From: Niallia circulans NBRC 13626
GTDB taxonomy: Bacteria; Bacillota; Bacilli; Bacillales; Cytobacillaceae
Assembly: GCF_001591585.1 (NCBI RefSeq)
Contig: NZ_BCVE01000007.1
Location: forward strand, 124,001 to 188,000
Length of the DNA: 64,000 bases
Reading direction: 5' to 3'
Both the position numbers and the translations under genes were made by a program. The notes beneath the pieces are model-generated. The model was given only the letters and a program-made list of their open reading frames with translations, did no database searches and was not told the DNA's origin. This document shows positions 19,995 to 27,467 of the stretch, piece by piece (position 1 is the stretch's first letter; the number at the start of each line of letters is the position of its first letter).

Positions 19995-20572
19995 ATTACC
20001 ACCCTCTTTTAAGAAAAGCACACTGCTTCTCGCAGACAAACTTAGAAAATTCTATTGGTTAAACTCTCTCGTTTGTTCTATGCGAAAACTGCCTGTACTA
20101 GACATTTTCATACCATTTATTTCTATTTATTACAATTTATCCATCTATGTTTCAATAGTTTTCGGCTAACTATTAATTTCTTTCATTTAAAGCTGCCTTC
20201 TTTAATATCTATGATTTCCCTAGGTAAAAAATCTATTGAAAAAAGCTTGTATATCTTTATTATAGAGTGAACTACTAGGGTATTCAATGAATTCTCTGTT
20301 AATCGCCATTAAAACATTCAGTCATTTTGTTTTTTGAGTGGAGTATGTCTTTTGTGGACATCTTTATTTCTTTAAAAAAATCTGATTGGTATTAAAATAT
20401 TACATGCTAAAAGGGCTGGAAGAAAATAATTCCAGCCGTAAATAAATCGAACCACATTATACGGATATCGGCAATAAAGACCCGCATAATCATTTACCAG
20501 CATACGGACCCTTATTTATTGATAACGGGAGATAGATTTTCGTTTTAGTTCTATCTCTCTCCTCTTTTCATC
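19995..20572. other. Intergenic region with several inverted repeats, no accepted gene
   Basis: Holds the upstream region of ytoI and the downstream region of the small membrane gene at 20573. Seen here are the hairpin at 20414-20437; an 8-bp inverted repeat (GAGATAGA/TCTATCTC) near 20528-20556; and a weakly paired stretch at 20455-20495 (ATTATACGG ... CCGCATAAT) that resembles the inner arms of the repeated terminators elsewhere in the window. A 71-codon plus-strand frame at 20055-20270 has no ribosome site. Confidence 0.5.
20414..20437 (-). terminator. Probable terminator downstream of the small membrane gene
   Basis: Perfect 8-bp arms GGCTGGAA/TTCCAGCC with an 8-nt loop. On the minus strand the stem is followed by CTTTTAG. 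It is about 135 nt from the nearest minus-strand stop, so the link to that gene is uncertain. Confidence 0.45.
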
Positions 20573-20818
20573 TTATTGGTAATAATAGATTTTCTTCTTT
20601 TTCTGTGCTTTACTATAGGACCTTTTGGCTGGTCGTGGTTTTTTAGGGGTATATAGTAATGCAGTTAAATTTCCCGCTACTACCATTAAGGCAAAGGCTA
20701 GCCATGTAACCGAAAATATTCCTTCAGCCCCGTTACTGAAGGGAGAAAGTCTTGGCATTCCATAATATAAAAGGACACCACATAATAATATACATAGTAA
20801 ATATCTATTCTTATTCAT
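20573..20818 (-). CDS. Small membrane protein of unknown function
   Basis: Protein of 81 residues with two hydrophobic segments (about residues 6-22 and 34-56) and a strongly basic tail (TPKKPRPAKRSYSKAQKKKK) that should face the cytoplasm. The ATG has AAGGAGG about 8 nt upstream, supporting real translation. I do not recognise the family. Its place next to ytoI corresponds to that of membrane protein YtpI in B. subtilis, but the sequence does not look like YtpI as I recall it. Confidence 0.65.
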   Translation of the reverse strand: MNKNRYLLCILLCGVLLYYGMPRLSPFSNGAEGIFSVTWLAFALMVVAGNLTALLYTPKKPRPAKRSYSKAQKKKKIYYYQ

Positions 20819-20944
20819 AGTCGCTAAAACCTCCTTGATACTATCCTATGCGGACAAGGACAAAAAAAGTATTTAAAAATTAGCTAAAGCATCTGATCAC
20901 ACAGAAAGTTTCGTAAGTCTAAATATTTACATACACGATTTATG

Positions 20945-20973
20945 TTGATAATCTTATAGGATAAGAATAATAT
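20945..20973 (+). promoter_or_regulatory. Sigma-A-like promoter of the M24 peptidase gene
   Basis: TTGATA and TAATAT separated by 17 bp, about 75 nt upstream of the start codon. Confidence 0.5.
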
Positions 20974-21046
20974 TTAACTGGTCCTACAATATAAGGAAAT
21001 GGAAAAAAGTATAGACTTGTTAAGAAACACTTGGAGGTAGGTTGAA

Positions 21047-22147
21047 TTGGAAAAAAAAATAGCGTCTCTAGCAAATTGGATGAAGCAGGAAGAAATTGAT
21101 TTCACTTTTTTAACTTCTACAGATAATATTTTCTATTTTAGCGGATTCTATAGTGATCCACATGAAAGATTATTGGCTTTGATTGTCTTCCCAGAAAACG
21201 ATCCGATATTAGTTTGTCCTGCAATGGAAACAAATGATGCTAAAAATGCCGGGTGGAGCTATGATATCATCGGCTATAGTGATACAGAAAATCCATGGGA
21301 GGCTATTCAAAGTATGGTTCAAAGCCGTACAAACCGTACAACAAAAGTAGCTCTTGAAATAGATCACATGAATGTGGCAAGATATCAGGCACTTCAAACG
21401 TCATTTCCAAACATTGAAGGATATGTTTCAGCAGAAGAAAAAATTAATACTTTGCGCATGATAAAAACATCAGATGAATTAGCTAAGATAAAAGAAGCTT
21501 GTAAATGGGCTGATTTCGCTATAGAAGTAGGCTGTAATGAAATAGCAGAAGGCAAATCTGAAATGGAAATTCTAGCTGCAATTGAATATGAATTGAAGAA
21601 AAAAGGAATTGGTAAGATGTCCTTTTCAACCATGGTTTTAACTGGTGTGAACGGCGCTTCCCCTCATGGTAATCCAGGAGAGACAAAAATCAAAAAAGGA
21701 GACCTAGTATTATTTGACTTAGGGGTTGTTGTTGATGGATATTGTTCCGATATAACCAGAACAGTGGCATTTGGCGACATTAATGATAAGCAAAAGGATA
21801 TTTATGATACAGTTTTAAAAGCTCAGCTTACAGCGATTGAAGCCTCTAAGCCAGGCGTTTCTTGTGCTACTGTTGATCTAGCTGCTCGAAACACAATAAG
21901 AGAAGCAGGTTATGGCGAGTTTTTCCCTCACCGTTTAGGGCATGGATTAGGGATTAGTGTTCATGAATTCCCTTCCTTAACTGAAACAAATTCCCTAGTT
22001 TTACAAGAAGGTATGGTATATACAATCGAGCCGGGAATTTATGTACCGAATGTTGCAGGAGTTCGGATAGAAGATGATGTTTATGTTACAAAAGATGGAG
22101 TGGAGATTTTAACTAAATTTCCGAAAGAGCTTCAAATTATTCAATAA
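21047..22147 (+). CDS. M24-family Xaa-Pro aminopeptidase/dipeptidase
   Basis: Cytoplasmic metallopeptidase of 366 residues, probably removing N-terminal residues before proline or splitting Xaa-Pro dipeptides. The N-terminal creatinase-like domain (residues 1-130) is followed by the pita-bread fold. Metal ligands seen are two Asp in DLGVVVDGYCSDITRT, His in HRLGHGLGISVHE, and Glu in TIEPGIY and VRIEDDV. The TTG start has GGAGGT 9 nt upstream and no better alternative. It is probably monocistronic, with its own promoter and a terminator about 75 nt after the stop. Confidence 0.93.
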   Translation: MEKKIASLANWMKQEEIDFTFLTSTDNIFYFSGFYSDPHERLLALIVFPENDPILVCPAMETNDAKNAGWSYDIIGYSDTENPWEAIQSMVQSRTNRTTKVALEIDHMNVARYQALQTSFPNIEGYVSAEEKINTLRMIKTSDELAKIKEACKWADFAIEVGCNEIAEGKSEMEILAAIEYELKKKGIGKMSFSTMVLTGVNGASPHGNPGETKIKKGDLVLFDLGVVVDGYCSDITRTVAFGDINDKQKDIYDTVLKAQLTAIEASKPGVSCATVDLAARNTIREAGYGEFFPHRLGHGLGISVHEFPSLTETNSLVLQEGMVYTIEPGIYVPNVAGVRIEDDVYVTKDGVEILTKFPKELQIIQ

Positions 22148-22221
22148 ATGGTAAACAAGAAAATCCGCCTGTTTTTTAATATCTGTCATGCTGATGTTAA
22201 CCACAAACCTGTTTTCTAAAT

Positions 22222-22276
22222 AACCCCAACGATAATTCGGAGTTTCCCCTAGCATCTCCGTATAATCGTTGGGGTT
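22222..22276 (+). terminator. Terminator after the M24 peptidase; repeated hairpin family
   Basis: Arms AACCCCAACGAT and ATCGTTGGGGTT continue inward through ATTCGGAG/TCTCCGTAT, ending in a short T-run on the plus strand. Related in sequence to the hairpins at 10211, 35384 and 58139. Confidence 0.78.
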
Positions 22277-22343
22277 TATATGTGATTGAAATACTCATGC
22301 CCCCAAAAAAACGAATCTATTATCTTCTCTTTTAATGTACTTG

Positions 22344-22371
22344 CACCTAAATTTATATTTTACATAAGATA
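22344..22371 (+). promoter_or_regulatory. Sigma-K-like promoter of the cupin gene
   Basis: CACC at 22344-22347 and CATAAGATA at 22363-22371 match the sigma-K consensus MACM and CATANNNTA with a 15-bp gap, about 20 nt before the start codon. This predicts late mother-cell expression. Confidence 0.6.
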
Positions 22372-22392
22372 CCTAAACTTAAAAAGGAATAA

Positions 22393-23019
22393 ATGGGGGA
22401 GAAGAGAATGGTTAAATATGTAGATTATACAGATCCAAAAATCCAATACCATTTTGATGTAAATAAAAGTAATTTTTTCACAAGAGATAGTCATAACTAT
22501 ATTAATGTTTTAGGAGAACAACAGTTAAATTCGTTAGAGAATGTGTCATTGCTAGATATCTATTTAAGCAGAGATATTGTAGTTGAACCACATATTCACC
22601 AAAATGCGGCAGAGCTCGTATACTGCATTTCCGGTTCTGCTACTGTTTCACTATTAAATCCTTTTACAAAAAAAATCCTAAACTATACCATTACGCCTGG
22701 CCAAGTAGCTAATGTTCCCCAAGGCTGGTGGCATTATGAAATCGCAAATACAAATAAGACACATTTATTAGCTATATTCAATGCACCTACACCTGAAGCA
22801 ATCTTTGGCTCTGATTTACTTCGTCTAACTCCTTCAGACTTAATGGCACATACTTATTCATTGGATCTTCATAAGTGGAAATCCACCATCTCTCCCATTA
22901 ATAAAACAACAATTCTTGGCCCAGTGATTAGTAGAAATAGTTCTAGTCAAAATTATTATGCAGACGCCCCTTATCCTCAGCCTATCTACCAGCCTTACTA
23001 CATTCCAAGAAATTACTAA
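22393..23019 (+). CDS. Cupin-domain protein, probable spore-coat or spore-associated protein
   Basis: Protein of 208 residues with one cupin barrel. The metal-site motifs are seen as EPHIHQNAAELVYCISG (two His and a Glu) and GQVANVPQGWWHYEIAN (His) at about residues 68-120, similar to single-domain oxalate-decarboxylase relatives. The C-terminal 25 residues are rich in Tyr and Pro (NYYADAPYPQPIYQPYY), as in several coat proteins. A second ATG five codons in has GGGGAG upstream and may be the true start. With the sigma-K-like promoter, a coat role is likely but is inference; catalytic activity cannot be asserted. Confidence 0.82.
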   Translation: MGEKRMVKYVDYTDPKIQYHFDVNKSNFFTRDSHNYINVLGEQQLNSLENVSLLDIYLSRDIVVEPHIHQNAAELVYCISGSATVSLLNPFTKKILNYTITPGQVANVPQGWWHYEIANTNKTHLLAIFNAPTPEAIFGSDLLRLTPSDLMAHTYSLDLHKWKSTISPINKTTILGPVISRNSSSQNYYADAPYPQPIYQPYYIPRNY

Positions 23020-23101
23020 CAAGTTGAGTGCAGATGATGGATTAAAAATTAGGGCAGTTATTTATTTAAAAAGGACGATTTGTTTTGCAACAGTACTCAC
23101 A

Positions 23102-23169
23102 GGCTGAATGGTATATATTGCTTTCCACCAGGAGAGCGTTGAGGGAGGTTCAGCCTCCTCCATTCAGCC
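23102..23169. ncRNA. Branched inverted-repeat element, candidate structured RNA or interspersed repeat
   Basis: A 10-bp closing stem (GGCTGAATGG 23102-23111 with CCATTCAGCC 23160-23169) encloses two hairpins. One is GCTTTCC/GGAGAGC with an ACCA loop (23120-23137); the other is GGAGG/CCTCC with a TTCAG loop (23144-23158). Together they make a three-way junction. GGCTGAA can instead pair with a second TTCAGCC at 23149-23155, so two exclusive folds exist. It is more GC-rich than its surroundings. The strand and function are unknown; a mobile palindromic repeat is an alternative. Confidence 0.5.
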
Positions 23170-23199
23170 GCAGGTCATAGTAACTTAAAACTAGTTTAT

Positions 23200-23244
23200 C
23201 TTAAATGATAGGTGGAATTAGTTATTATTCGCCTATCATTTAAG
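23200..23244 (-). terminator. Perfect 13-bp hairpin downstream of the small gene
   Basis: Arms CTTAAATGATAGG and CCTATCATTTAAG with a 19-nt loop. It lies 30 nt after the stop of the 48-residue minus-strand gene. There is no long T-run on either strand, so it may be an imperfect terminator or an mRNA 3' end. Confidence 0.5.
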
Positions 23245-23273
23245 GCTCAGGCTCTTCCTACAGTCTTTTTTGT

Positions 23274-23420
23274 TTAGTCCTTTATTTGTTTCTGCTCTTT
23301 ATCCAAGAAGGCATCAACCGCACCGTCGTTATAGGATTCCATCACTTGGGCAGTTACTTCTTCGCTTCCTTTTTCATCAAATTGAAAATCATTCTGTATA
23401 CTTTCATTTTGTTTGTGCAT
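23274..23420 (-). CDS. Small acidic protein of 48 residues, unknown function
   Basis: An ATG frame preceded by AAGGAAGGAATAGAG, a good ribosome site, encodes MHKQNESIQNDFQFDEKG followed by an acidic helical stretch (EEVTAQVMESYNDG) and ending in KQIKD. Codon use looks coding, and a hairpin follows. The only longer frames here are two plus-strand frames with poor composition. I do not recognise the family with certainty; it resembles short conserved Bacillus proteins of unknown function. Confidence 0.6.
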   Translation of the reverse strand: MHKQNESIQNDFQFDEKGSEEVTAQVMESYNDGAVDAFLDKEQKQIKD

Positions 23421-23467
23421 CTCTATTCCTTCCTTTCTTATTTTTCCCCCTATTATTTGATTGAAAA

Positions 23468-23493
23468 GTTAAACTTATGCATGAATTGGGTAT
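23468..23493 (+). promoter_or_regulatory. Sigma-B-like promoter (overlapping a TATAAT) of the usp gene
   Basis: GTTAAA at 23468-23473 and GGGTAT at 23488-23493 with a 14-bp gap match the general-stress sigma-B consensus GTTTAA, 12-15 bp, GGGTAT in 11 of 12 bases. A sigma-A -10 TATAAT (23493-23498) overlaps its end. Confidence 0.65.
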
Positions 23494-23529
23494 ATAATAG
23501 AAGTAGATAAACTTAAGGAGTGAATGCTT

Positions 23530-23976
23530 ATGAACGTAAACTATCAAAACATTATTGTGGCAGTAGATGGTTCTGACGAGGCTGATAACGCTATAAAGAA
23601 AGCGATTTCAATCGCAAAAGAAAATAATGCTAGGCTTGTCATTGCCCATGTTATTGATACGAGATCTTTTGCAACAGTAGCTGCGTACGATCAATCCATT
23701 GCAGCTAAATCAGATGAATTCGCTAATGAGCTCTTAGATAAATATATTGTTCAAGCAACTGCAGCAGGAATTGAGAATGTTGTAAAGGCAATTGAATTCG
23801 GTTCTCCAAGAGCAGTAGTTCCTCGAGAAATTGCGACAAAGTACAAAGCTGATTTAATTGTGTGTGGAGCGACAGGTTTAAATGCCGTTGAGAGATTTAT
23901 TATCGGCAGTGTCTCTGAAGGAATTACCAGAAATGCTCCTTGTGATGTTTTAATTGTTAGAAGCAGTGATCAATAG
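23530..23976 (+). CDS. Universal stress protein, UspA family
   Basis: Cytoplasmic protein of 148 residues with the Usp alpha/beta fold. The N-terminal strand (NIIVAVDGSDEADNAI) holds the conserved Asp, and the C-terminal ATP-binding signature is clear in GATGLNAVERFIIGSVSEGITRNAPCDVLIVR (G-x2-G-x9-G-S). It is therefore likely an ATP-binding member. I chose the second ATG, which has AAGGAG 9 nt upstream; the first (23524) is only 3 nt from that site. The sigma-B-like promoter agrees with a stress role. Confidence 0.93.
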   Translation: MNVNYQNIIVAVDGSDEADNAIKKAISIAKENNARLVIAHVIDTRSFATVAAYDQSIAAKSDEFANELLDKYIVQATAAGIENVVKAIEFGSPRAVVPREIATKYKADLIVCGATGLNAVERFIIGSVSEGITRNAPCDVLIVRSSDQ

Positions 23977-23984
23977 AAATAAAA

Positions 23985-24042
23985 AGAAGAAAGTTCTATT
24001 ATTGAAAGCAGTGTTTGCAATCAAATAATAGAATTTTCTTCT
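23985..24042 (+). terminator. Bidirectional terminator between usp and argH
   Basis: Long AT-rich stem (AGAAGAAAGTTCTATTATT with AATAATAGAATTTTCTTCT) just before the convergent argH stop at 24044. T-rich flanks on both sides. Confidence 0.75.
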
Positions 24043-24043
24043 T

Positions 24044-25435
24044 TTACTTCACTTCTTCTTTTTCCAAAACGCAAAGCTTTGCTTTTTCAATCGCCTGCTT
24101 TATTTGGGTAAATCCAGTTCCGCCAGCACTATTTCGTCTTTCAACTGCCGTTCTGGGATTCAATACATGGTAGATATCCTGTTCAAATAAGCTGCTCGCC
24201 GCTTGTAGTTCTGTAATACTTAAATCCTGCAAATAACATTTTTTATTCACACAGTATAGAACCAATTTCCCTACTACTTCATGTGCCTCTCTGAATGGCA
24301 TCCCTTTTTCTGATAAATAATCAGCTAATTCTGTAGCATTAGAAAAGTCATTTTTCGTGGCATTTTCCATTCCTTGCTCATTAACCTTCATTGTTTGAAT
24401 CATACCAGCAAAAATGCGCAAAGAGCCAACCACCGTTTTTACGGTATCAAACATCCCTTCTTTATCTTCCTGCATATCTTTATTGTATGCTAAAGGCAAA
24501 CCTTTCAATACAGTTAACAAGCCCATTAAATTTCCATAAACCCGTCCGGTTTTTCCTCGGATTAATTCAGCCATATCTGGATTTTTCTTTTGGGGCATAA
24601 TGCTGCTTCCCGTGGAAAAACTATCGTCTAATTCAATAAATTTAAATTCTTGAGAAGACCAAAGAATAATTTCTTCACTAAAGCGCGATAGATGCATCAT
24701 TAAAATAGAACTAGTCGATAGAAATTCTAGAATAAAGTCACGATCGCTTACTGCATCCATACTATTTTCATAAATGGAATCAAAGCCAAGTAAGTCAGCA
24801 CTATAGGAACGATCAATAGGAAAGGTTGTTCCTGCTAAAGCACCTGCACCTAGTGGTGATACATTAATTCTCGTTACATTTTCCTGATATCGCTGTTTGT
24901 CTCTTTCAAACATCCAGAAATACGCCATTAAATGATGCGCAAAAGAGATAGGCTGGGCACGCTGAAGATGTGTATAACCAGGCATTACTGTTTCAATATG
25001 ATGCTCTGCCTTTTCCAGCAACGAGCTTTGCAGCTCATTCAATAATTGGATAATTTGTTTCACTTGTTTTCGCAGGTAAAGATGCATATCTGTTGCAACC
25101 TGATCATTTCTACTTCTACCAGTATGGAGCTTCCCACCTACAGGACCAATTAAATCCGTTAATTTACTTTCTAAATTAAGATGGATATCTTCTAGTTTTA
25201 CAGAAAAAGATAATTCATCCTTTTCTGCTTGCTTTTTTAGAGTAAGTAATCCATTTTTGATTTTCTCTGCCTCTGCTACTGACAATATCCCTGTCTTAGA
25301 GAGCATTTCCACATGGGCAATGCTCCCTTCTATATCTTCTAACACTAGTTCTTGATCAAAGGAAATGGACGCCCCAAATTCATCTACCCATTCCTCGGCA
25401 GATTTTGTAAATCTGCCTCCCCATAACTTCTTCAC
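24044..25435 (-). CDS. argH: Argininosuccinate lyase
   Basis: Last step of arginine synthesis: splits argininosuccinate to arginine and fumarate. It has 463 residues, close to the B. subtilis length. The fumarase/aspartase signature [12 protein letters not shown] is near residue 280, and [15 protein letters not shown] and [13 protein letters not shown] are also present. The GTG start gives VKKLWGGRF like the family and overlaps the argG TGA (GTGA), a translational-coupling arrangement. Upstream in-frame ATGs lie inside argG. Confidence 0.97.
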   Translation of the reverse strand: MKKLWGGRFTKSAEEWVDEFGASISFDQELVLEDIEGSIAHVEMLSKTGILSVAEAEKIKNGLLTLKKQAEKDELSFSVKLEDIHLNLESKLTDLIGPVGGKLHTGRSRNDQVATDMHLYLRKQVKQIIQLLNELQSSLLEKAEHHIETVMPGYTHLQRAQPISFAHHLMAYFWMFERDKQRYQENVTRINVSPLGAGALAGTTFPIDRSYSADLLGFDSIYENSMDAVSDRDFILEFLSTSSILMMHLSRFSEEIILWSSQEFKFIELDDSFSTGSSIMPQKKNPDMAELIRGKTGRVYGNLMGLLTVLKGLPLAYNKDMQEDKEGMFDTVKTVVGSLRIFAGMIQTMKVNEQGMENATKNDFSNATELADYLSEKGMPFREAHEVVGKLVLYCVNKKCYLQDLSITELQAASSLFEQDIYHVLNPRTAVERRNSAGGTGFTQIKQAIEKAKLCVLEKEEVK

Positions 25436-26640
25436 ACAGACACCTTCTTGTCGTTTTCCACAATGCTTTGAACCTTTGTAGGAAGTCCCCAAAGTTTAAT
25501 GAAGCCAACCGCTGCTGCATGATCAAACTCATCGTCGGAAGTATACGTAGCAAGTTTTTCATCATATAAAGAATACGGTGATTTTCTTCCTTCTACAATC
25601 GCATGCCCTTTAAATAGTTTCACGCGAACCGTTCCTGTCACGTTTTTCTGGGTTTCTTGCAAGAAAGCTTGCAATGCTTTTGTAATTGGAGAGAACCAAA
25701 GTCCCTCATAAATAACTTCTGTGATTTTCTTTTCGATAACTGGTTTAAAATGAGCTACTTCTTTTACAAGCGTAATATCTTCTAATTCTTTATGTGCTTT
25801 CATCAATGTTAAAGCACCTGGACATTCATACACTTCTCTTGATTTAATTCCTACTAATCTATTTTCTACATGATCGATTCTACCCACACCATGTTTTCCA
25901 GCGATCTTATTTAACTCAAGAATTAGCGCAGATAAAGAATAAGTAATACCATCTATGCTGACAGGAACACCTTCCTTAAATTCAATTTCAATAATATCTG
26001 CTTGATCAGGAGCATTTTCGAGACTTACCGTTAAGTCATACGCTTCTTCTGGAGGGGCAGCCCAAGGATCTTCTAAAATTCCACATTCATTGCTTCTTCC
26101 CCATAGATTTTGGTCTATAGAAAATGGACTATCCAAGTTAACCGGGATGGGAATATTTTTTTCTTTTGCATAAGCAATTTCTTCTTCACGAGACCATCCC
26201 CACTCACGGACTGGTGCTAATACTTTTAAATTAGGATTTAATGCTTGGATAGATACTTCAAAACGCACTTGGTCATTTCCTTTTCCCGTACATCCATGTG
26301 CGACCGCAACAGCATTTTCTTTTTCTGCAACTTCTACTAATTTTTTGGAAATTAAAGGTCTTGATAATGCAGAAACAAGGGGATACTTTCCTTCATAAAG
26401 GGTATGTGCCTGCATAGCAGTAAGTGCAAAATCCTGTGCGAATTCTTCTTTTGCATCGATGACATAAGATTGAACTGCACCAACCGAAAGTGCTTTTTGT
26501 TGTATAAAGTTCAAATCCTTTCCTTCACCAACATCTAAGCAGCAAGCTACTACATCATAACCTTGATCCTGTAACCATTTTATTGCTACAGATGTATCTA
26601 ATCCTCCTGAATATGCTAAGACTACTTTTGGATTTGCCAT
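25432..26640 (-). CDS. argG: Argininosuccinate synthase
   Basis: Joins citrulline and aspartate using ATP to form argininosuccinate. It has 402 residues, the usual length. The N-terminal PP-loop motif is [13 protein letters not shown] and the second signature is [13 protein letters not shown]. Its ATG has AGGAGG 7 nt upstream. First gene of argG-argH; two ARG-box-like sequences directly upstream indicate repression by ArgR/AhrC with arginine. Confidence 0.98.
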   Translation of the reverse strand: MANPKVVLAYSGGLDTSVAIKWLQDQGYDVVACCLDVGEGKDLNFIQQKALSVGAVQSYVIDAKEEFAQDFALTAMQAHTLYEGKYPLVSALSRPLISKKLVEVAEKENAVAVAHGCTGKGNDQVRFEVSIQALNPNLKVLAPVREWGWSREEEIAYAKEKNIPIPVNLDSPFSIDQNLWGRSNECGILEDPWAAPPEEAYDLTVSLENAPDQADIIEIEFKEGVPVSIDGITYSLSALILELNKIAGKHGVGRIDHVENRLVGIKSREVYECPGALTLMKAHKELEDITLVKEVAHFKPVIEKKITEVIYEGLWFSPITKALQAFLQETQKNVTGTVRVKLFKGHAIVEGRKSPYSLYDEKLATYTSDDEFDHAAAVGFIKLWGLPTKVQSIVENDKKVSV

Positions 26641-26660
26641 TACCTAATTCCTCCTATATT

Positions 26661-26697
26661 CGAATAAATATTCATTTATTTATATTTTTATTCAAAA
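26661..26697 (-). promoter_or_regulatory. Two tandem ARG boxes upstream of argG
   Basis: On the minus strand, TGAATATTTATTCG (26661-26674) is a near-perfect palindrome differing at one position from TGAATWWWWATTCA. TTGAATAAAAATATAA (about 26682-26697) matches the Bacillus ARG-box form. They lie 10-45 nt upstream of the argG ribosome site. Confidence 0.7.
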
Positions 26698-26894
26698 ACT
26701 ATATGTATCACTTTAACAACTTTCCCTAATAATTTCAATAGAATTTTTATAAAAATTTAAATAATTTTATTTTTATACACACAAAAAGATAGGAATCTCA
26801 GTATACATCCTATTAATAAACTAACTATTTGTATCTATAAAAATAAACTTAATCTTTTATGCATTATTTTATACATTTCATTAGTAGATAAATT

Positions 26895-26916
26895 CTATTT
26901 TTATATATAAAAATAG
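26895..26916. repeat. 22-bp perfect AT palindrome between moaB and argG
   Basis: Perfect palindrome with half-site CTATTTTTATA. It abuts the moaB terminator stem and lies about 250 bp upstream of argG. It could be an operator or simply part of an AT-rich terminator. Confidence 0.5.
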
Positions 26917-26957
26917 GTCAACCCTTTTCTTTACTTGAAAAGTTATTGACCTTTTTA
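26910..26957 (-). terminator. Terminator of the EcsC-helD-moaB genes
   Basis: Minus strand: GGTCAA, inner CTTTTC ... GAAAAG, then TTGACC followed by TATTTTTAT. It lies about 5-10 nt past the moaB stop. Confidence 0.78.
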
Positions 26958-26960
26958 TTA

Positions 26961-27467
26961 TTATTTATGCAATTCGCTGACGACATGACTTAATTCAGGA
27001 AGGATTAATTTGTTCATCGCAAGCCGTACAGCACCTGTAGATCCTGGAGTACAAAAAATGACCGTATTATTAATCGTTCCAGCAATCGCTCTTGATAATA
27101 TAGCACTAGAGCCTATATCTTCTGTATAGCTTAACATTCGAAACAGTTCTCCAAATCCATCTAATTCTTTTGTTAGGAGAGGTTTAATGGCTTCGATGGT
27201 AATATCCCTGGGTGAAATTCCTGTCCCTCCATTTAAGAGAATACAATTAATTTCAGCTGATTGTACCCCCGTCATTATTTCGTGTACAATTTGTTCTTTC
27301 TCATCCCTTACGATGACATACTTTTGTATAGAATGGTTTTCCTGTTCTAACAGATCAATCATCAATTTACCGCTTTTATCATTTTCCTCAGATCTTGTAT
27401 CACTAACGGTTATCACTTTACAGCCAACCTGTAAGTATTGATGCTTCGTATGGATTTGTTTATTCAT
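26961..27467 (-). CDS. moaB: Molybdenum cofactor biosynthesis protein MoaB
   Basis: MogA/MoaB-like protein of 168 residues for molybdopterin adenylylation. The family motifs are ITVSDTRSEENDKSG at the N-terminus, LLNGGTGISPRDIT in the middle, and the C-terminal FCTPGSTGAVRLAM. I chose the ATG at 27467; a GTG three codons earlier lacks a ribosome site. It overlaps the end of helD by 8 nt. No other molybdenum-cofactor gene is in the window; moaB also follows argG in B. subtilis. Confidence 0.93.
   Translation of the reverse strand: MNKQIHTKHQYLQVGCKVITVSDTRSEENDKSGKLMIDLLEQENHSIQKYVIVRDEKEQIVHEIMTGVQSAEINCILLNGGTGISPRDITIEAIKPLLTKELDGFGELFRMLSYTEDIGSSAILSRAIAGTINNTVIFCTPGSTGAVRLAMNKLILPELSHVVSELHK

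Noticed and set aside
20055-20270. 71-codon plus-strand frame upstream of ytoI
   Set aside because: No ribosome site, AT-driven composition, and no recognisable features.
23270-23510. Two plus-strand frames of 64-74 codons before usp
   Set aside because: Phe/Leu-rich translations opposite the better-supported 48-residue minus-strand gene and across the usp promoter.
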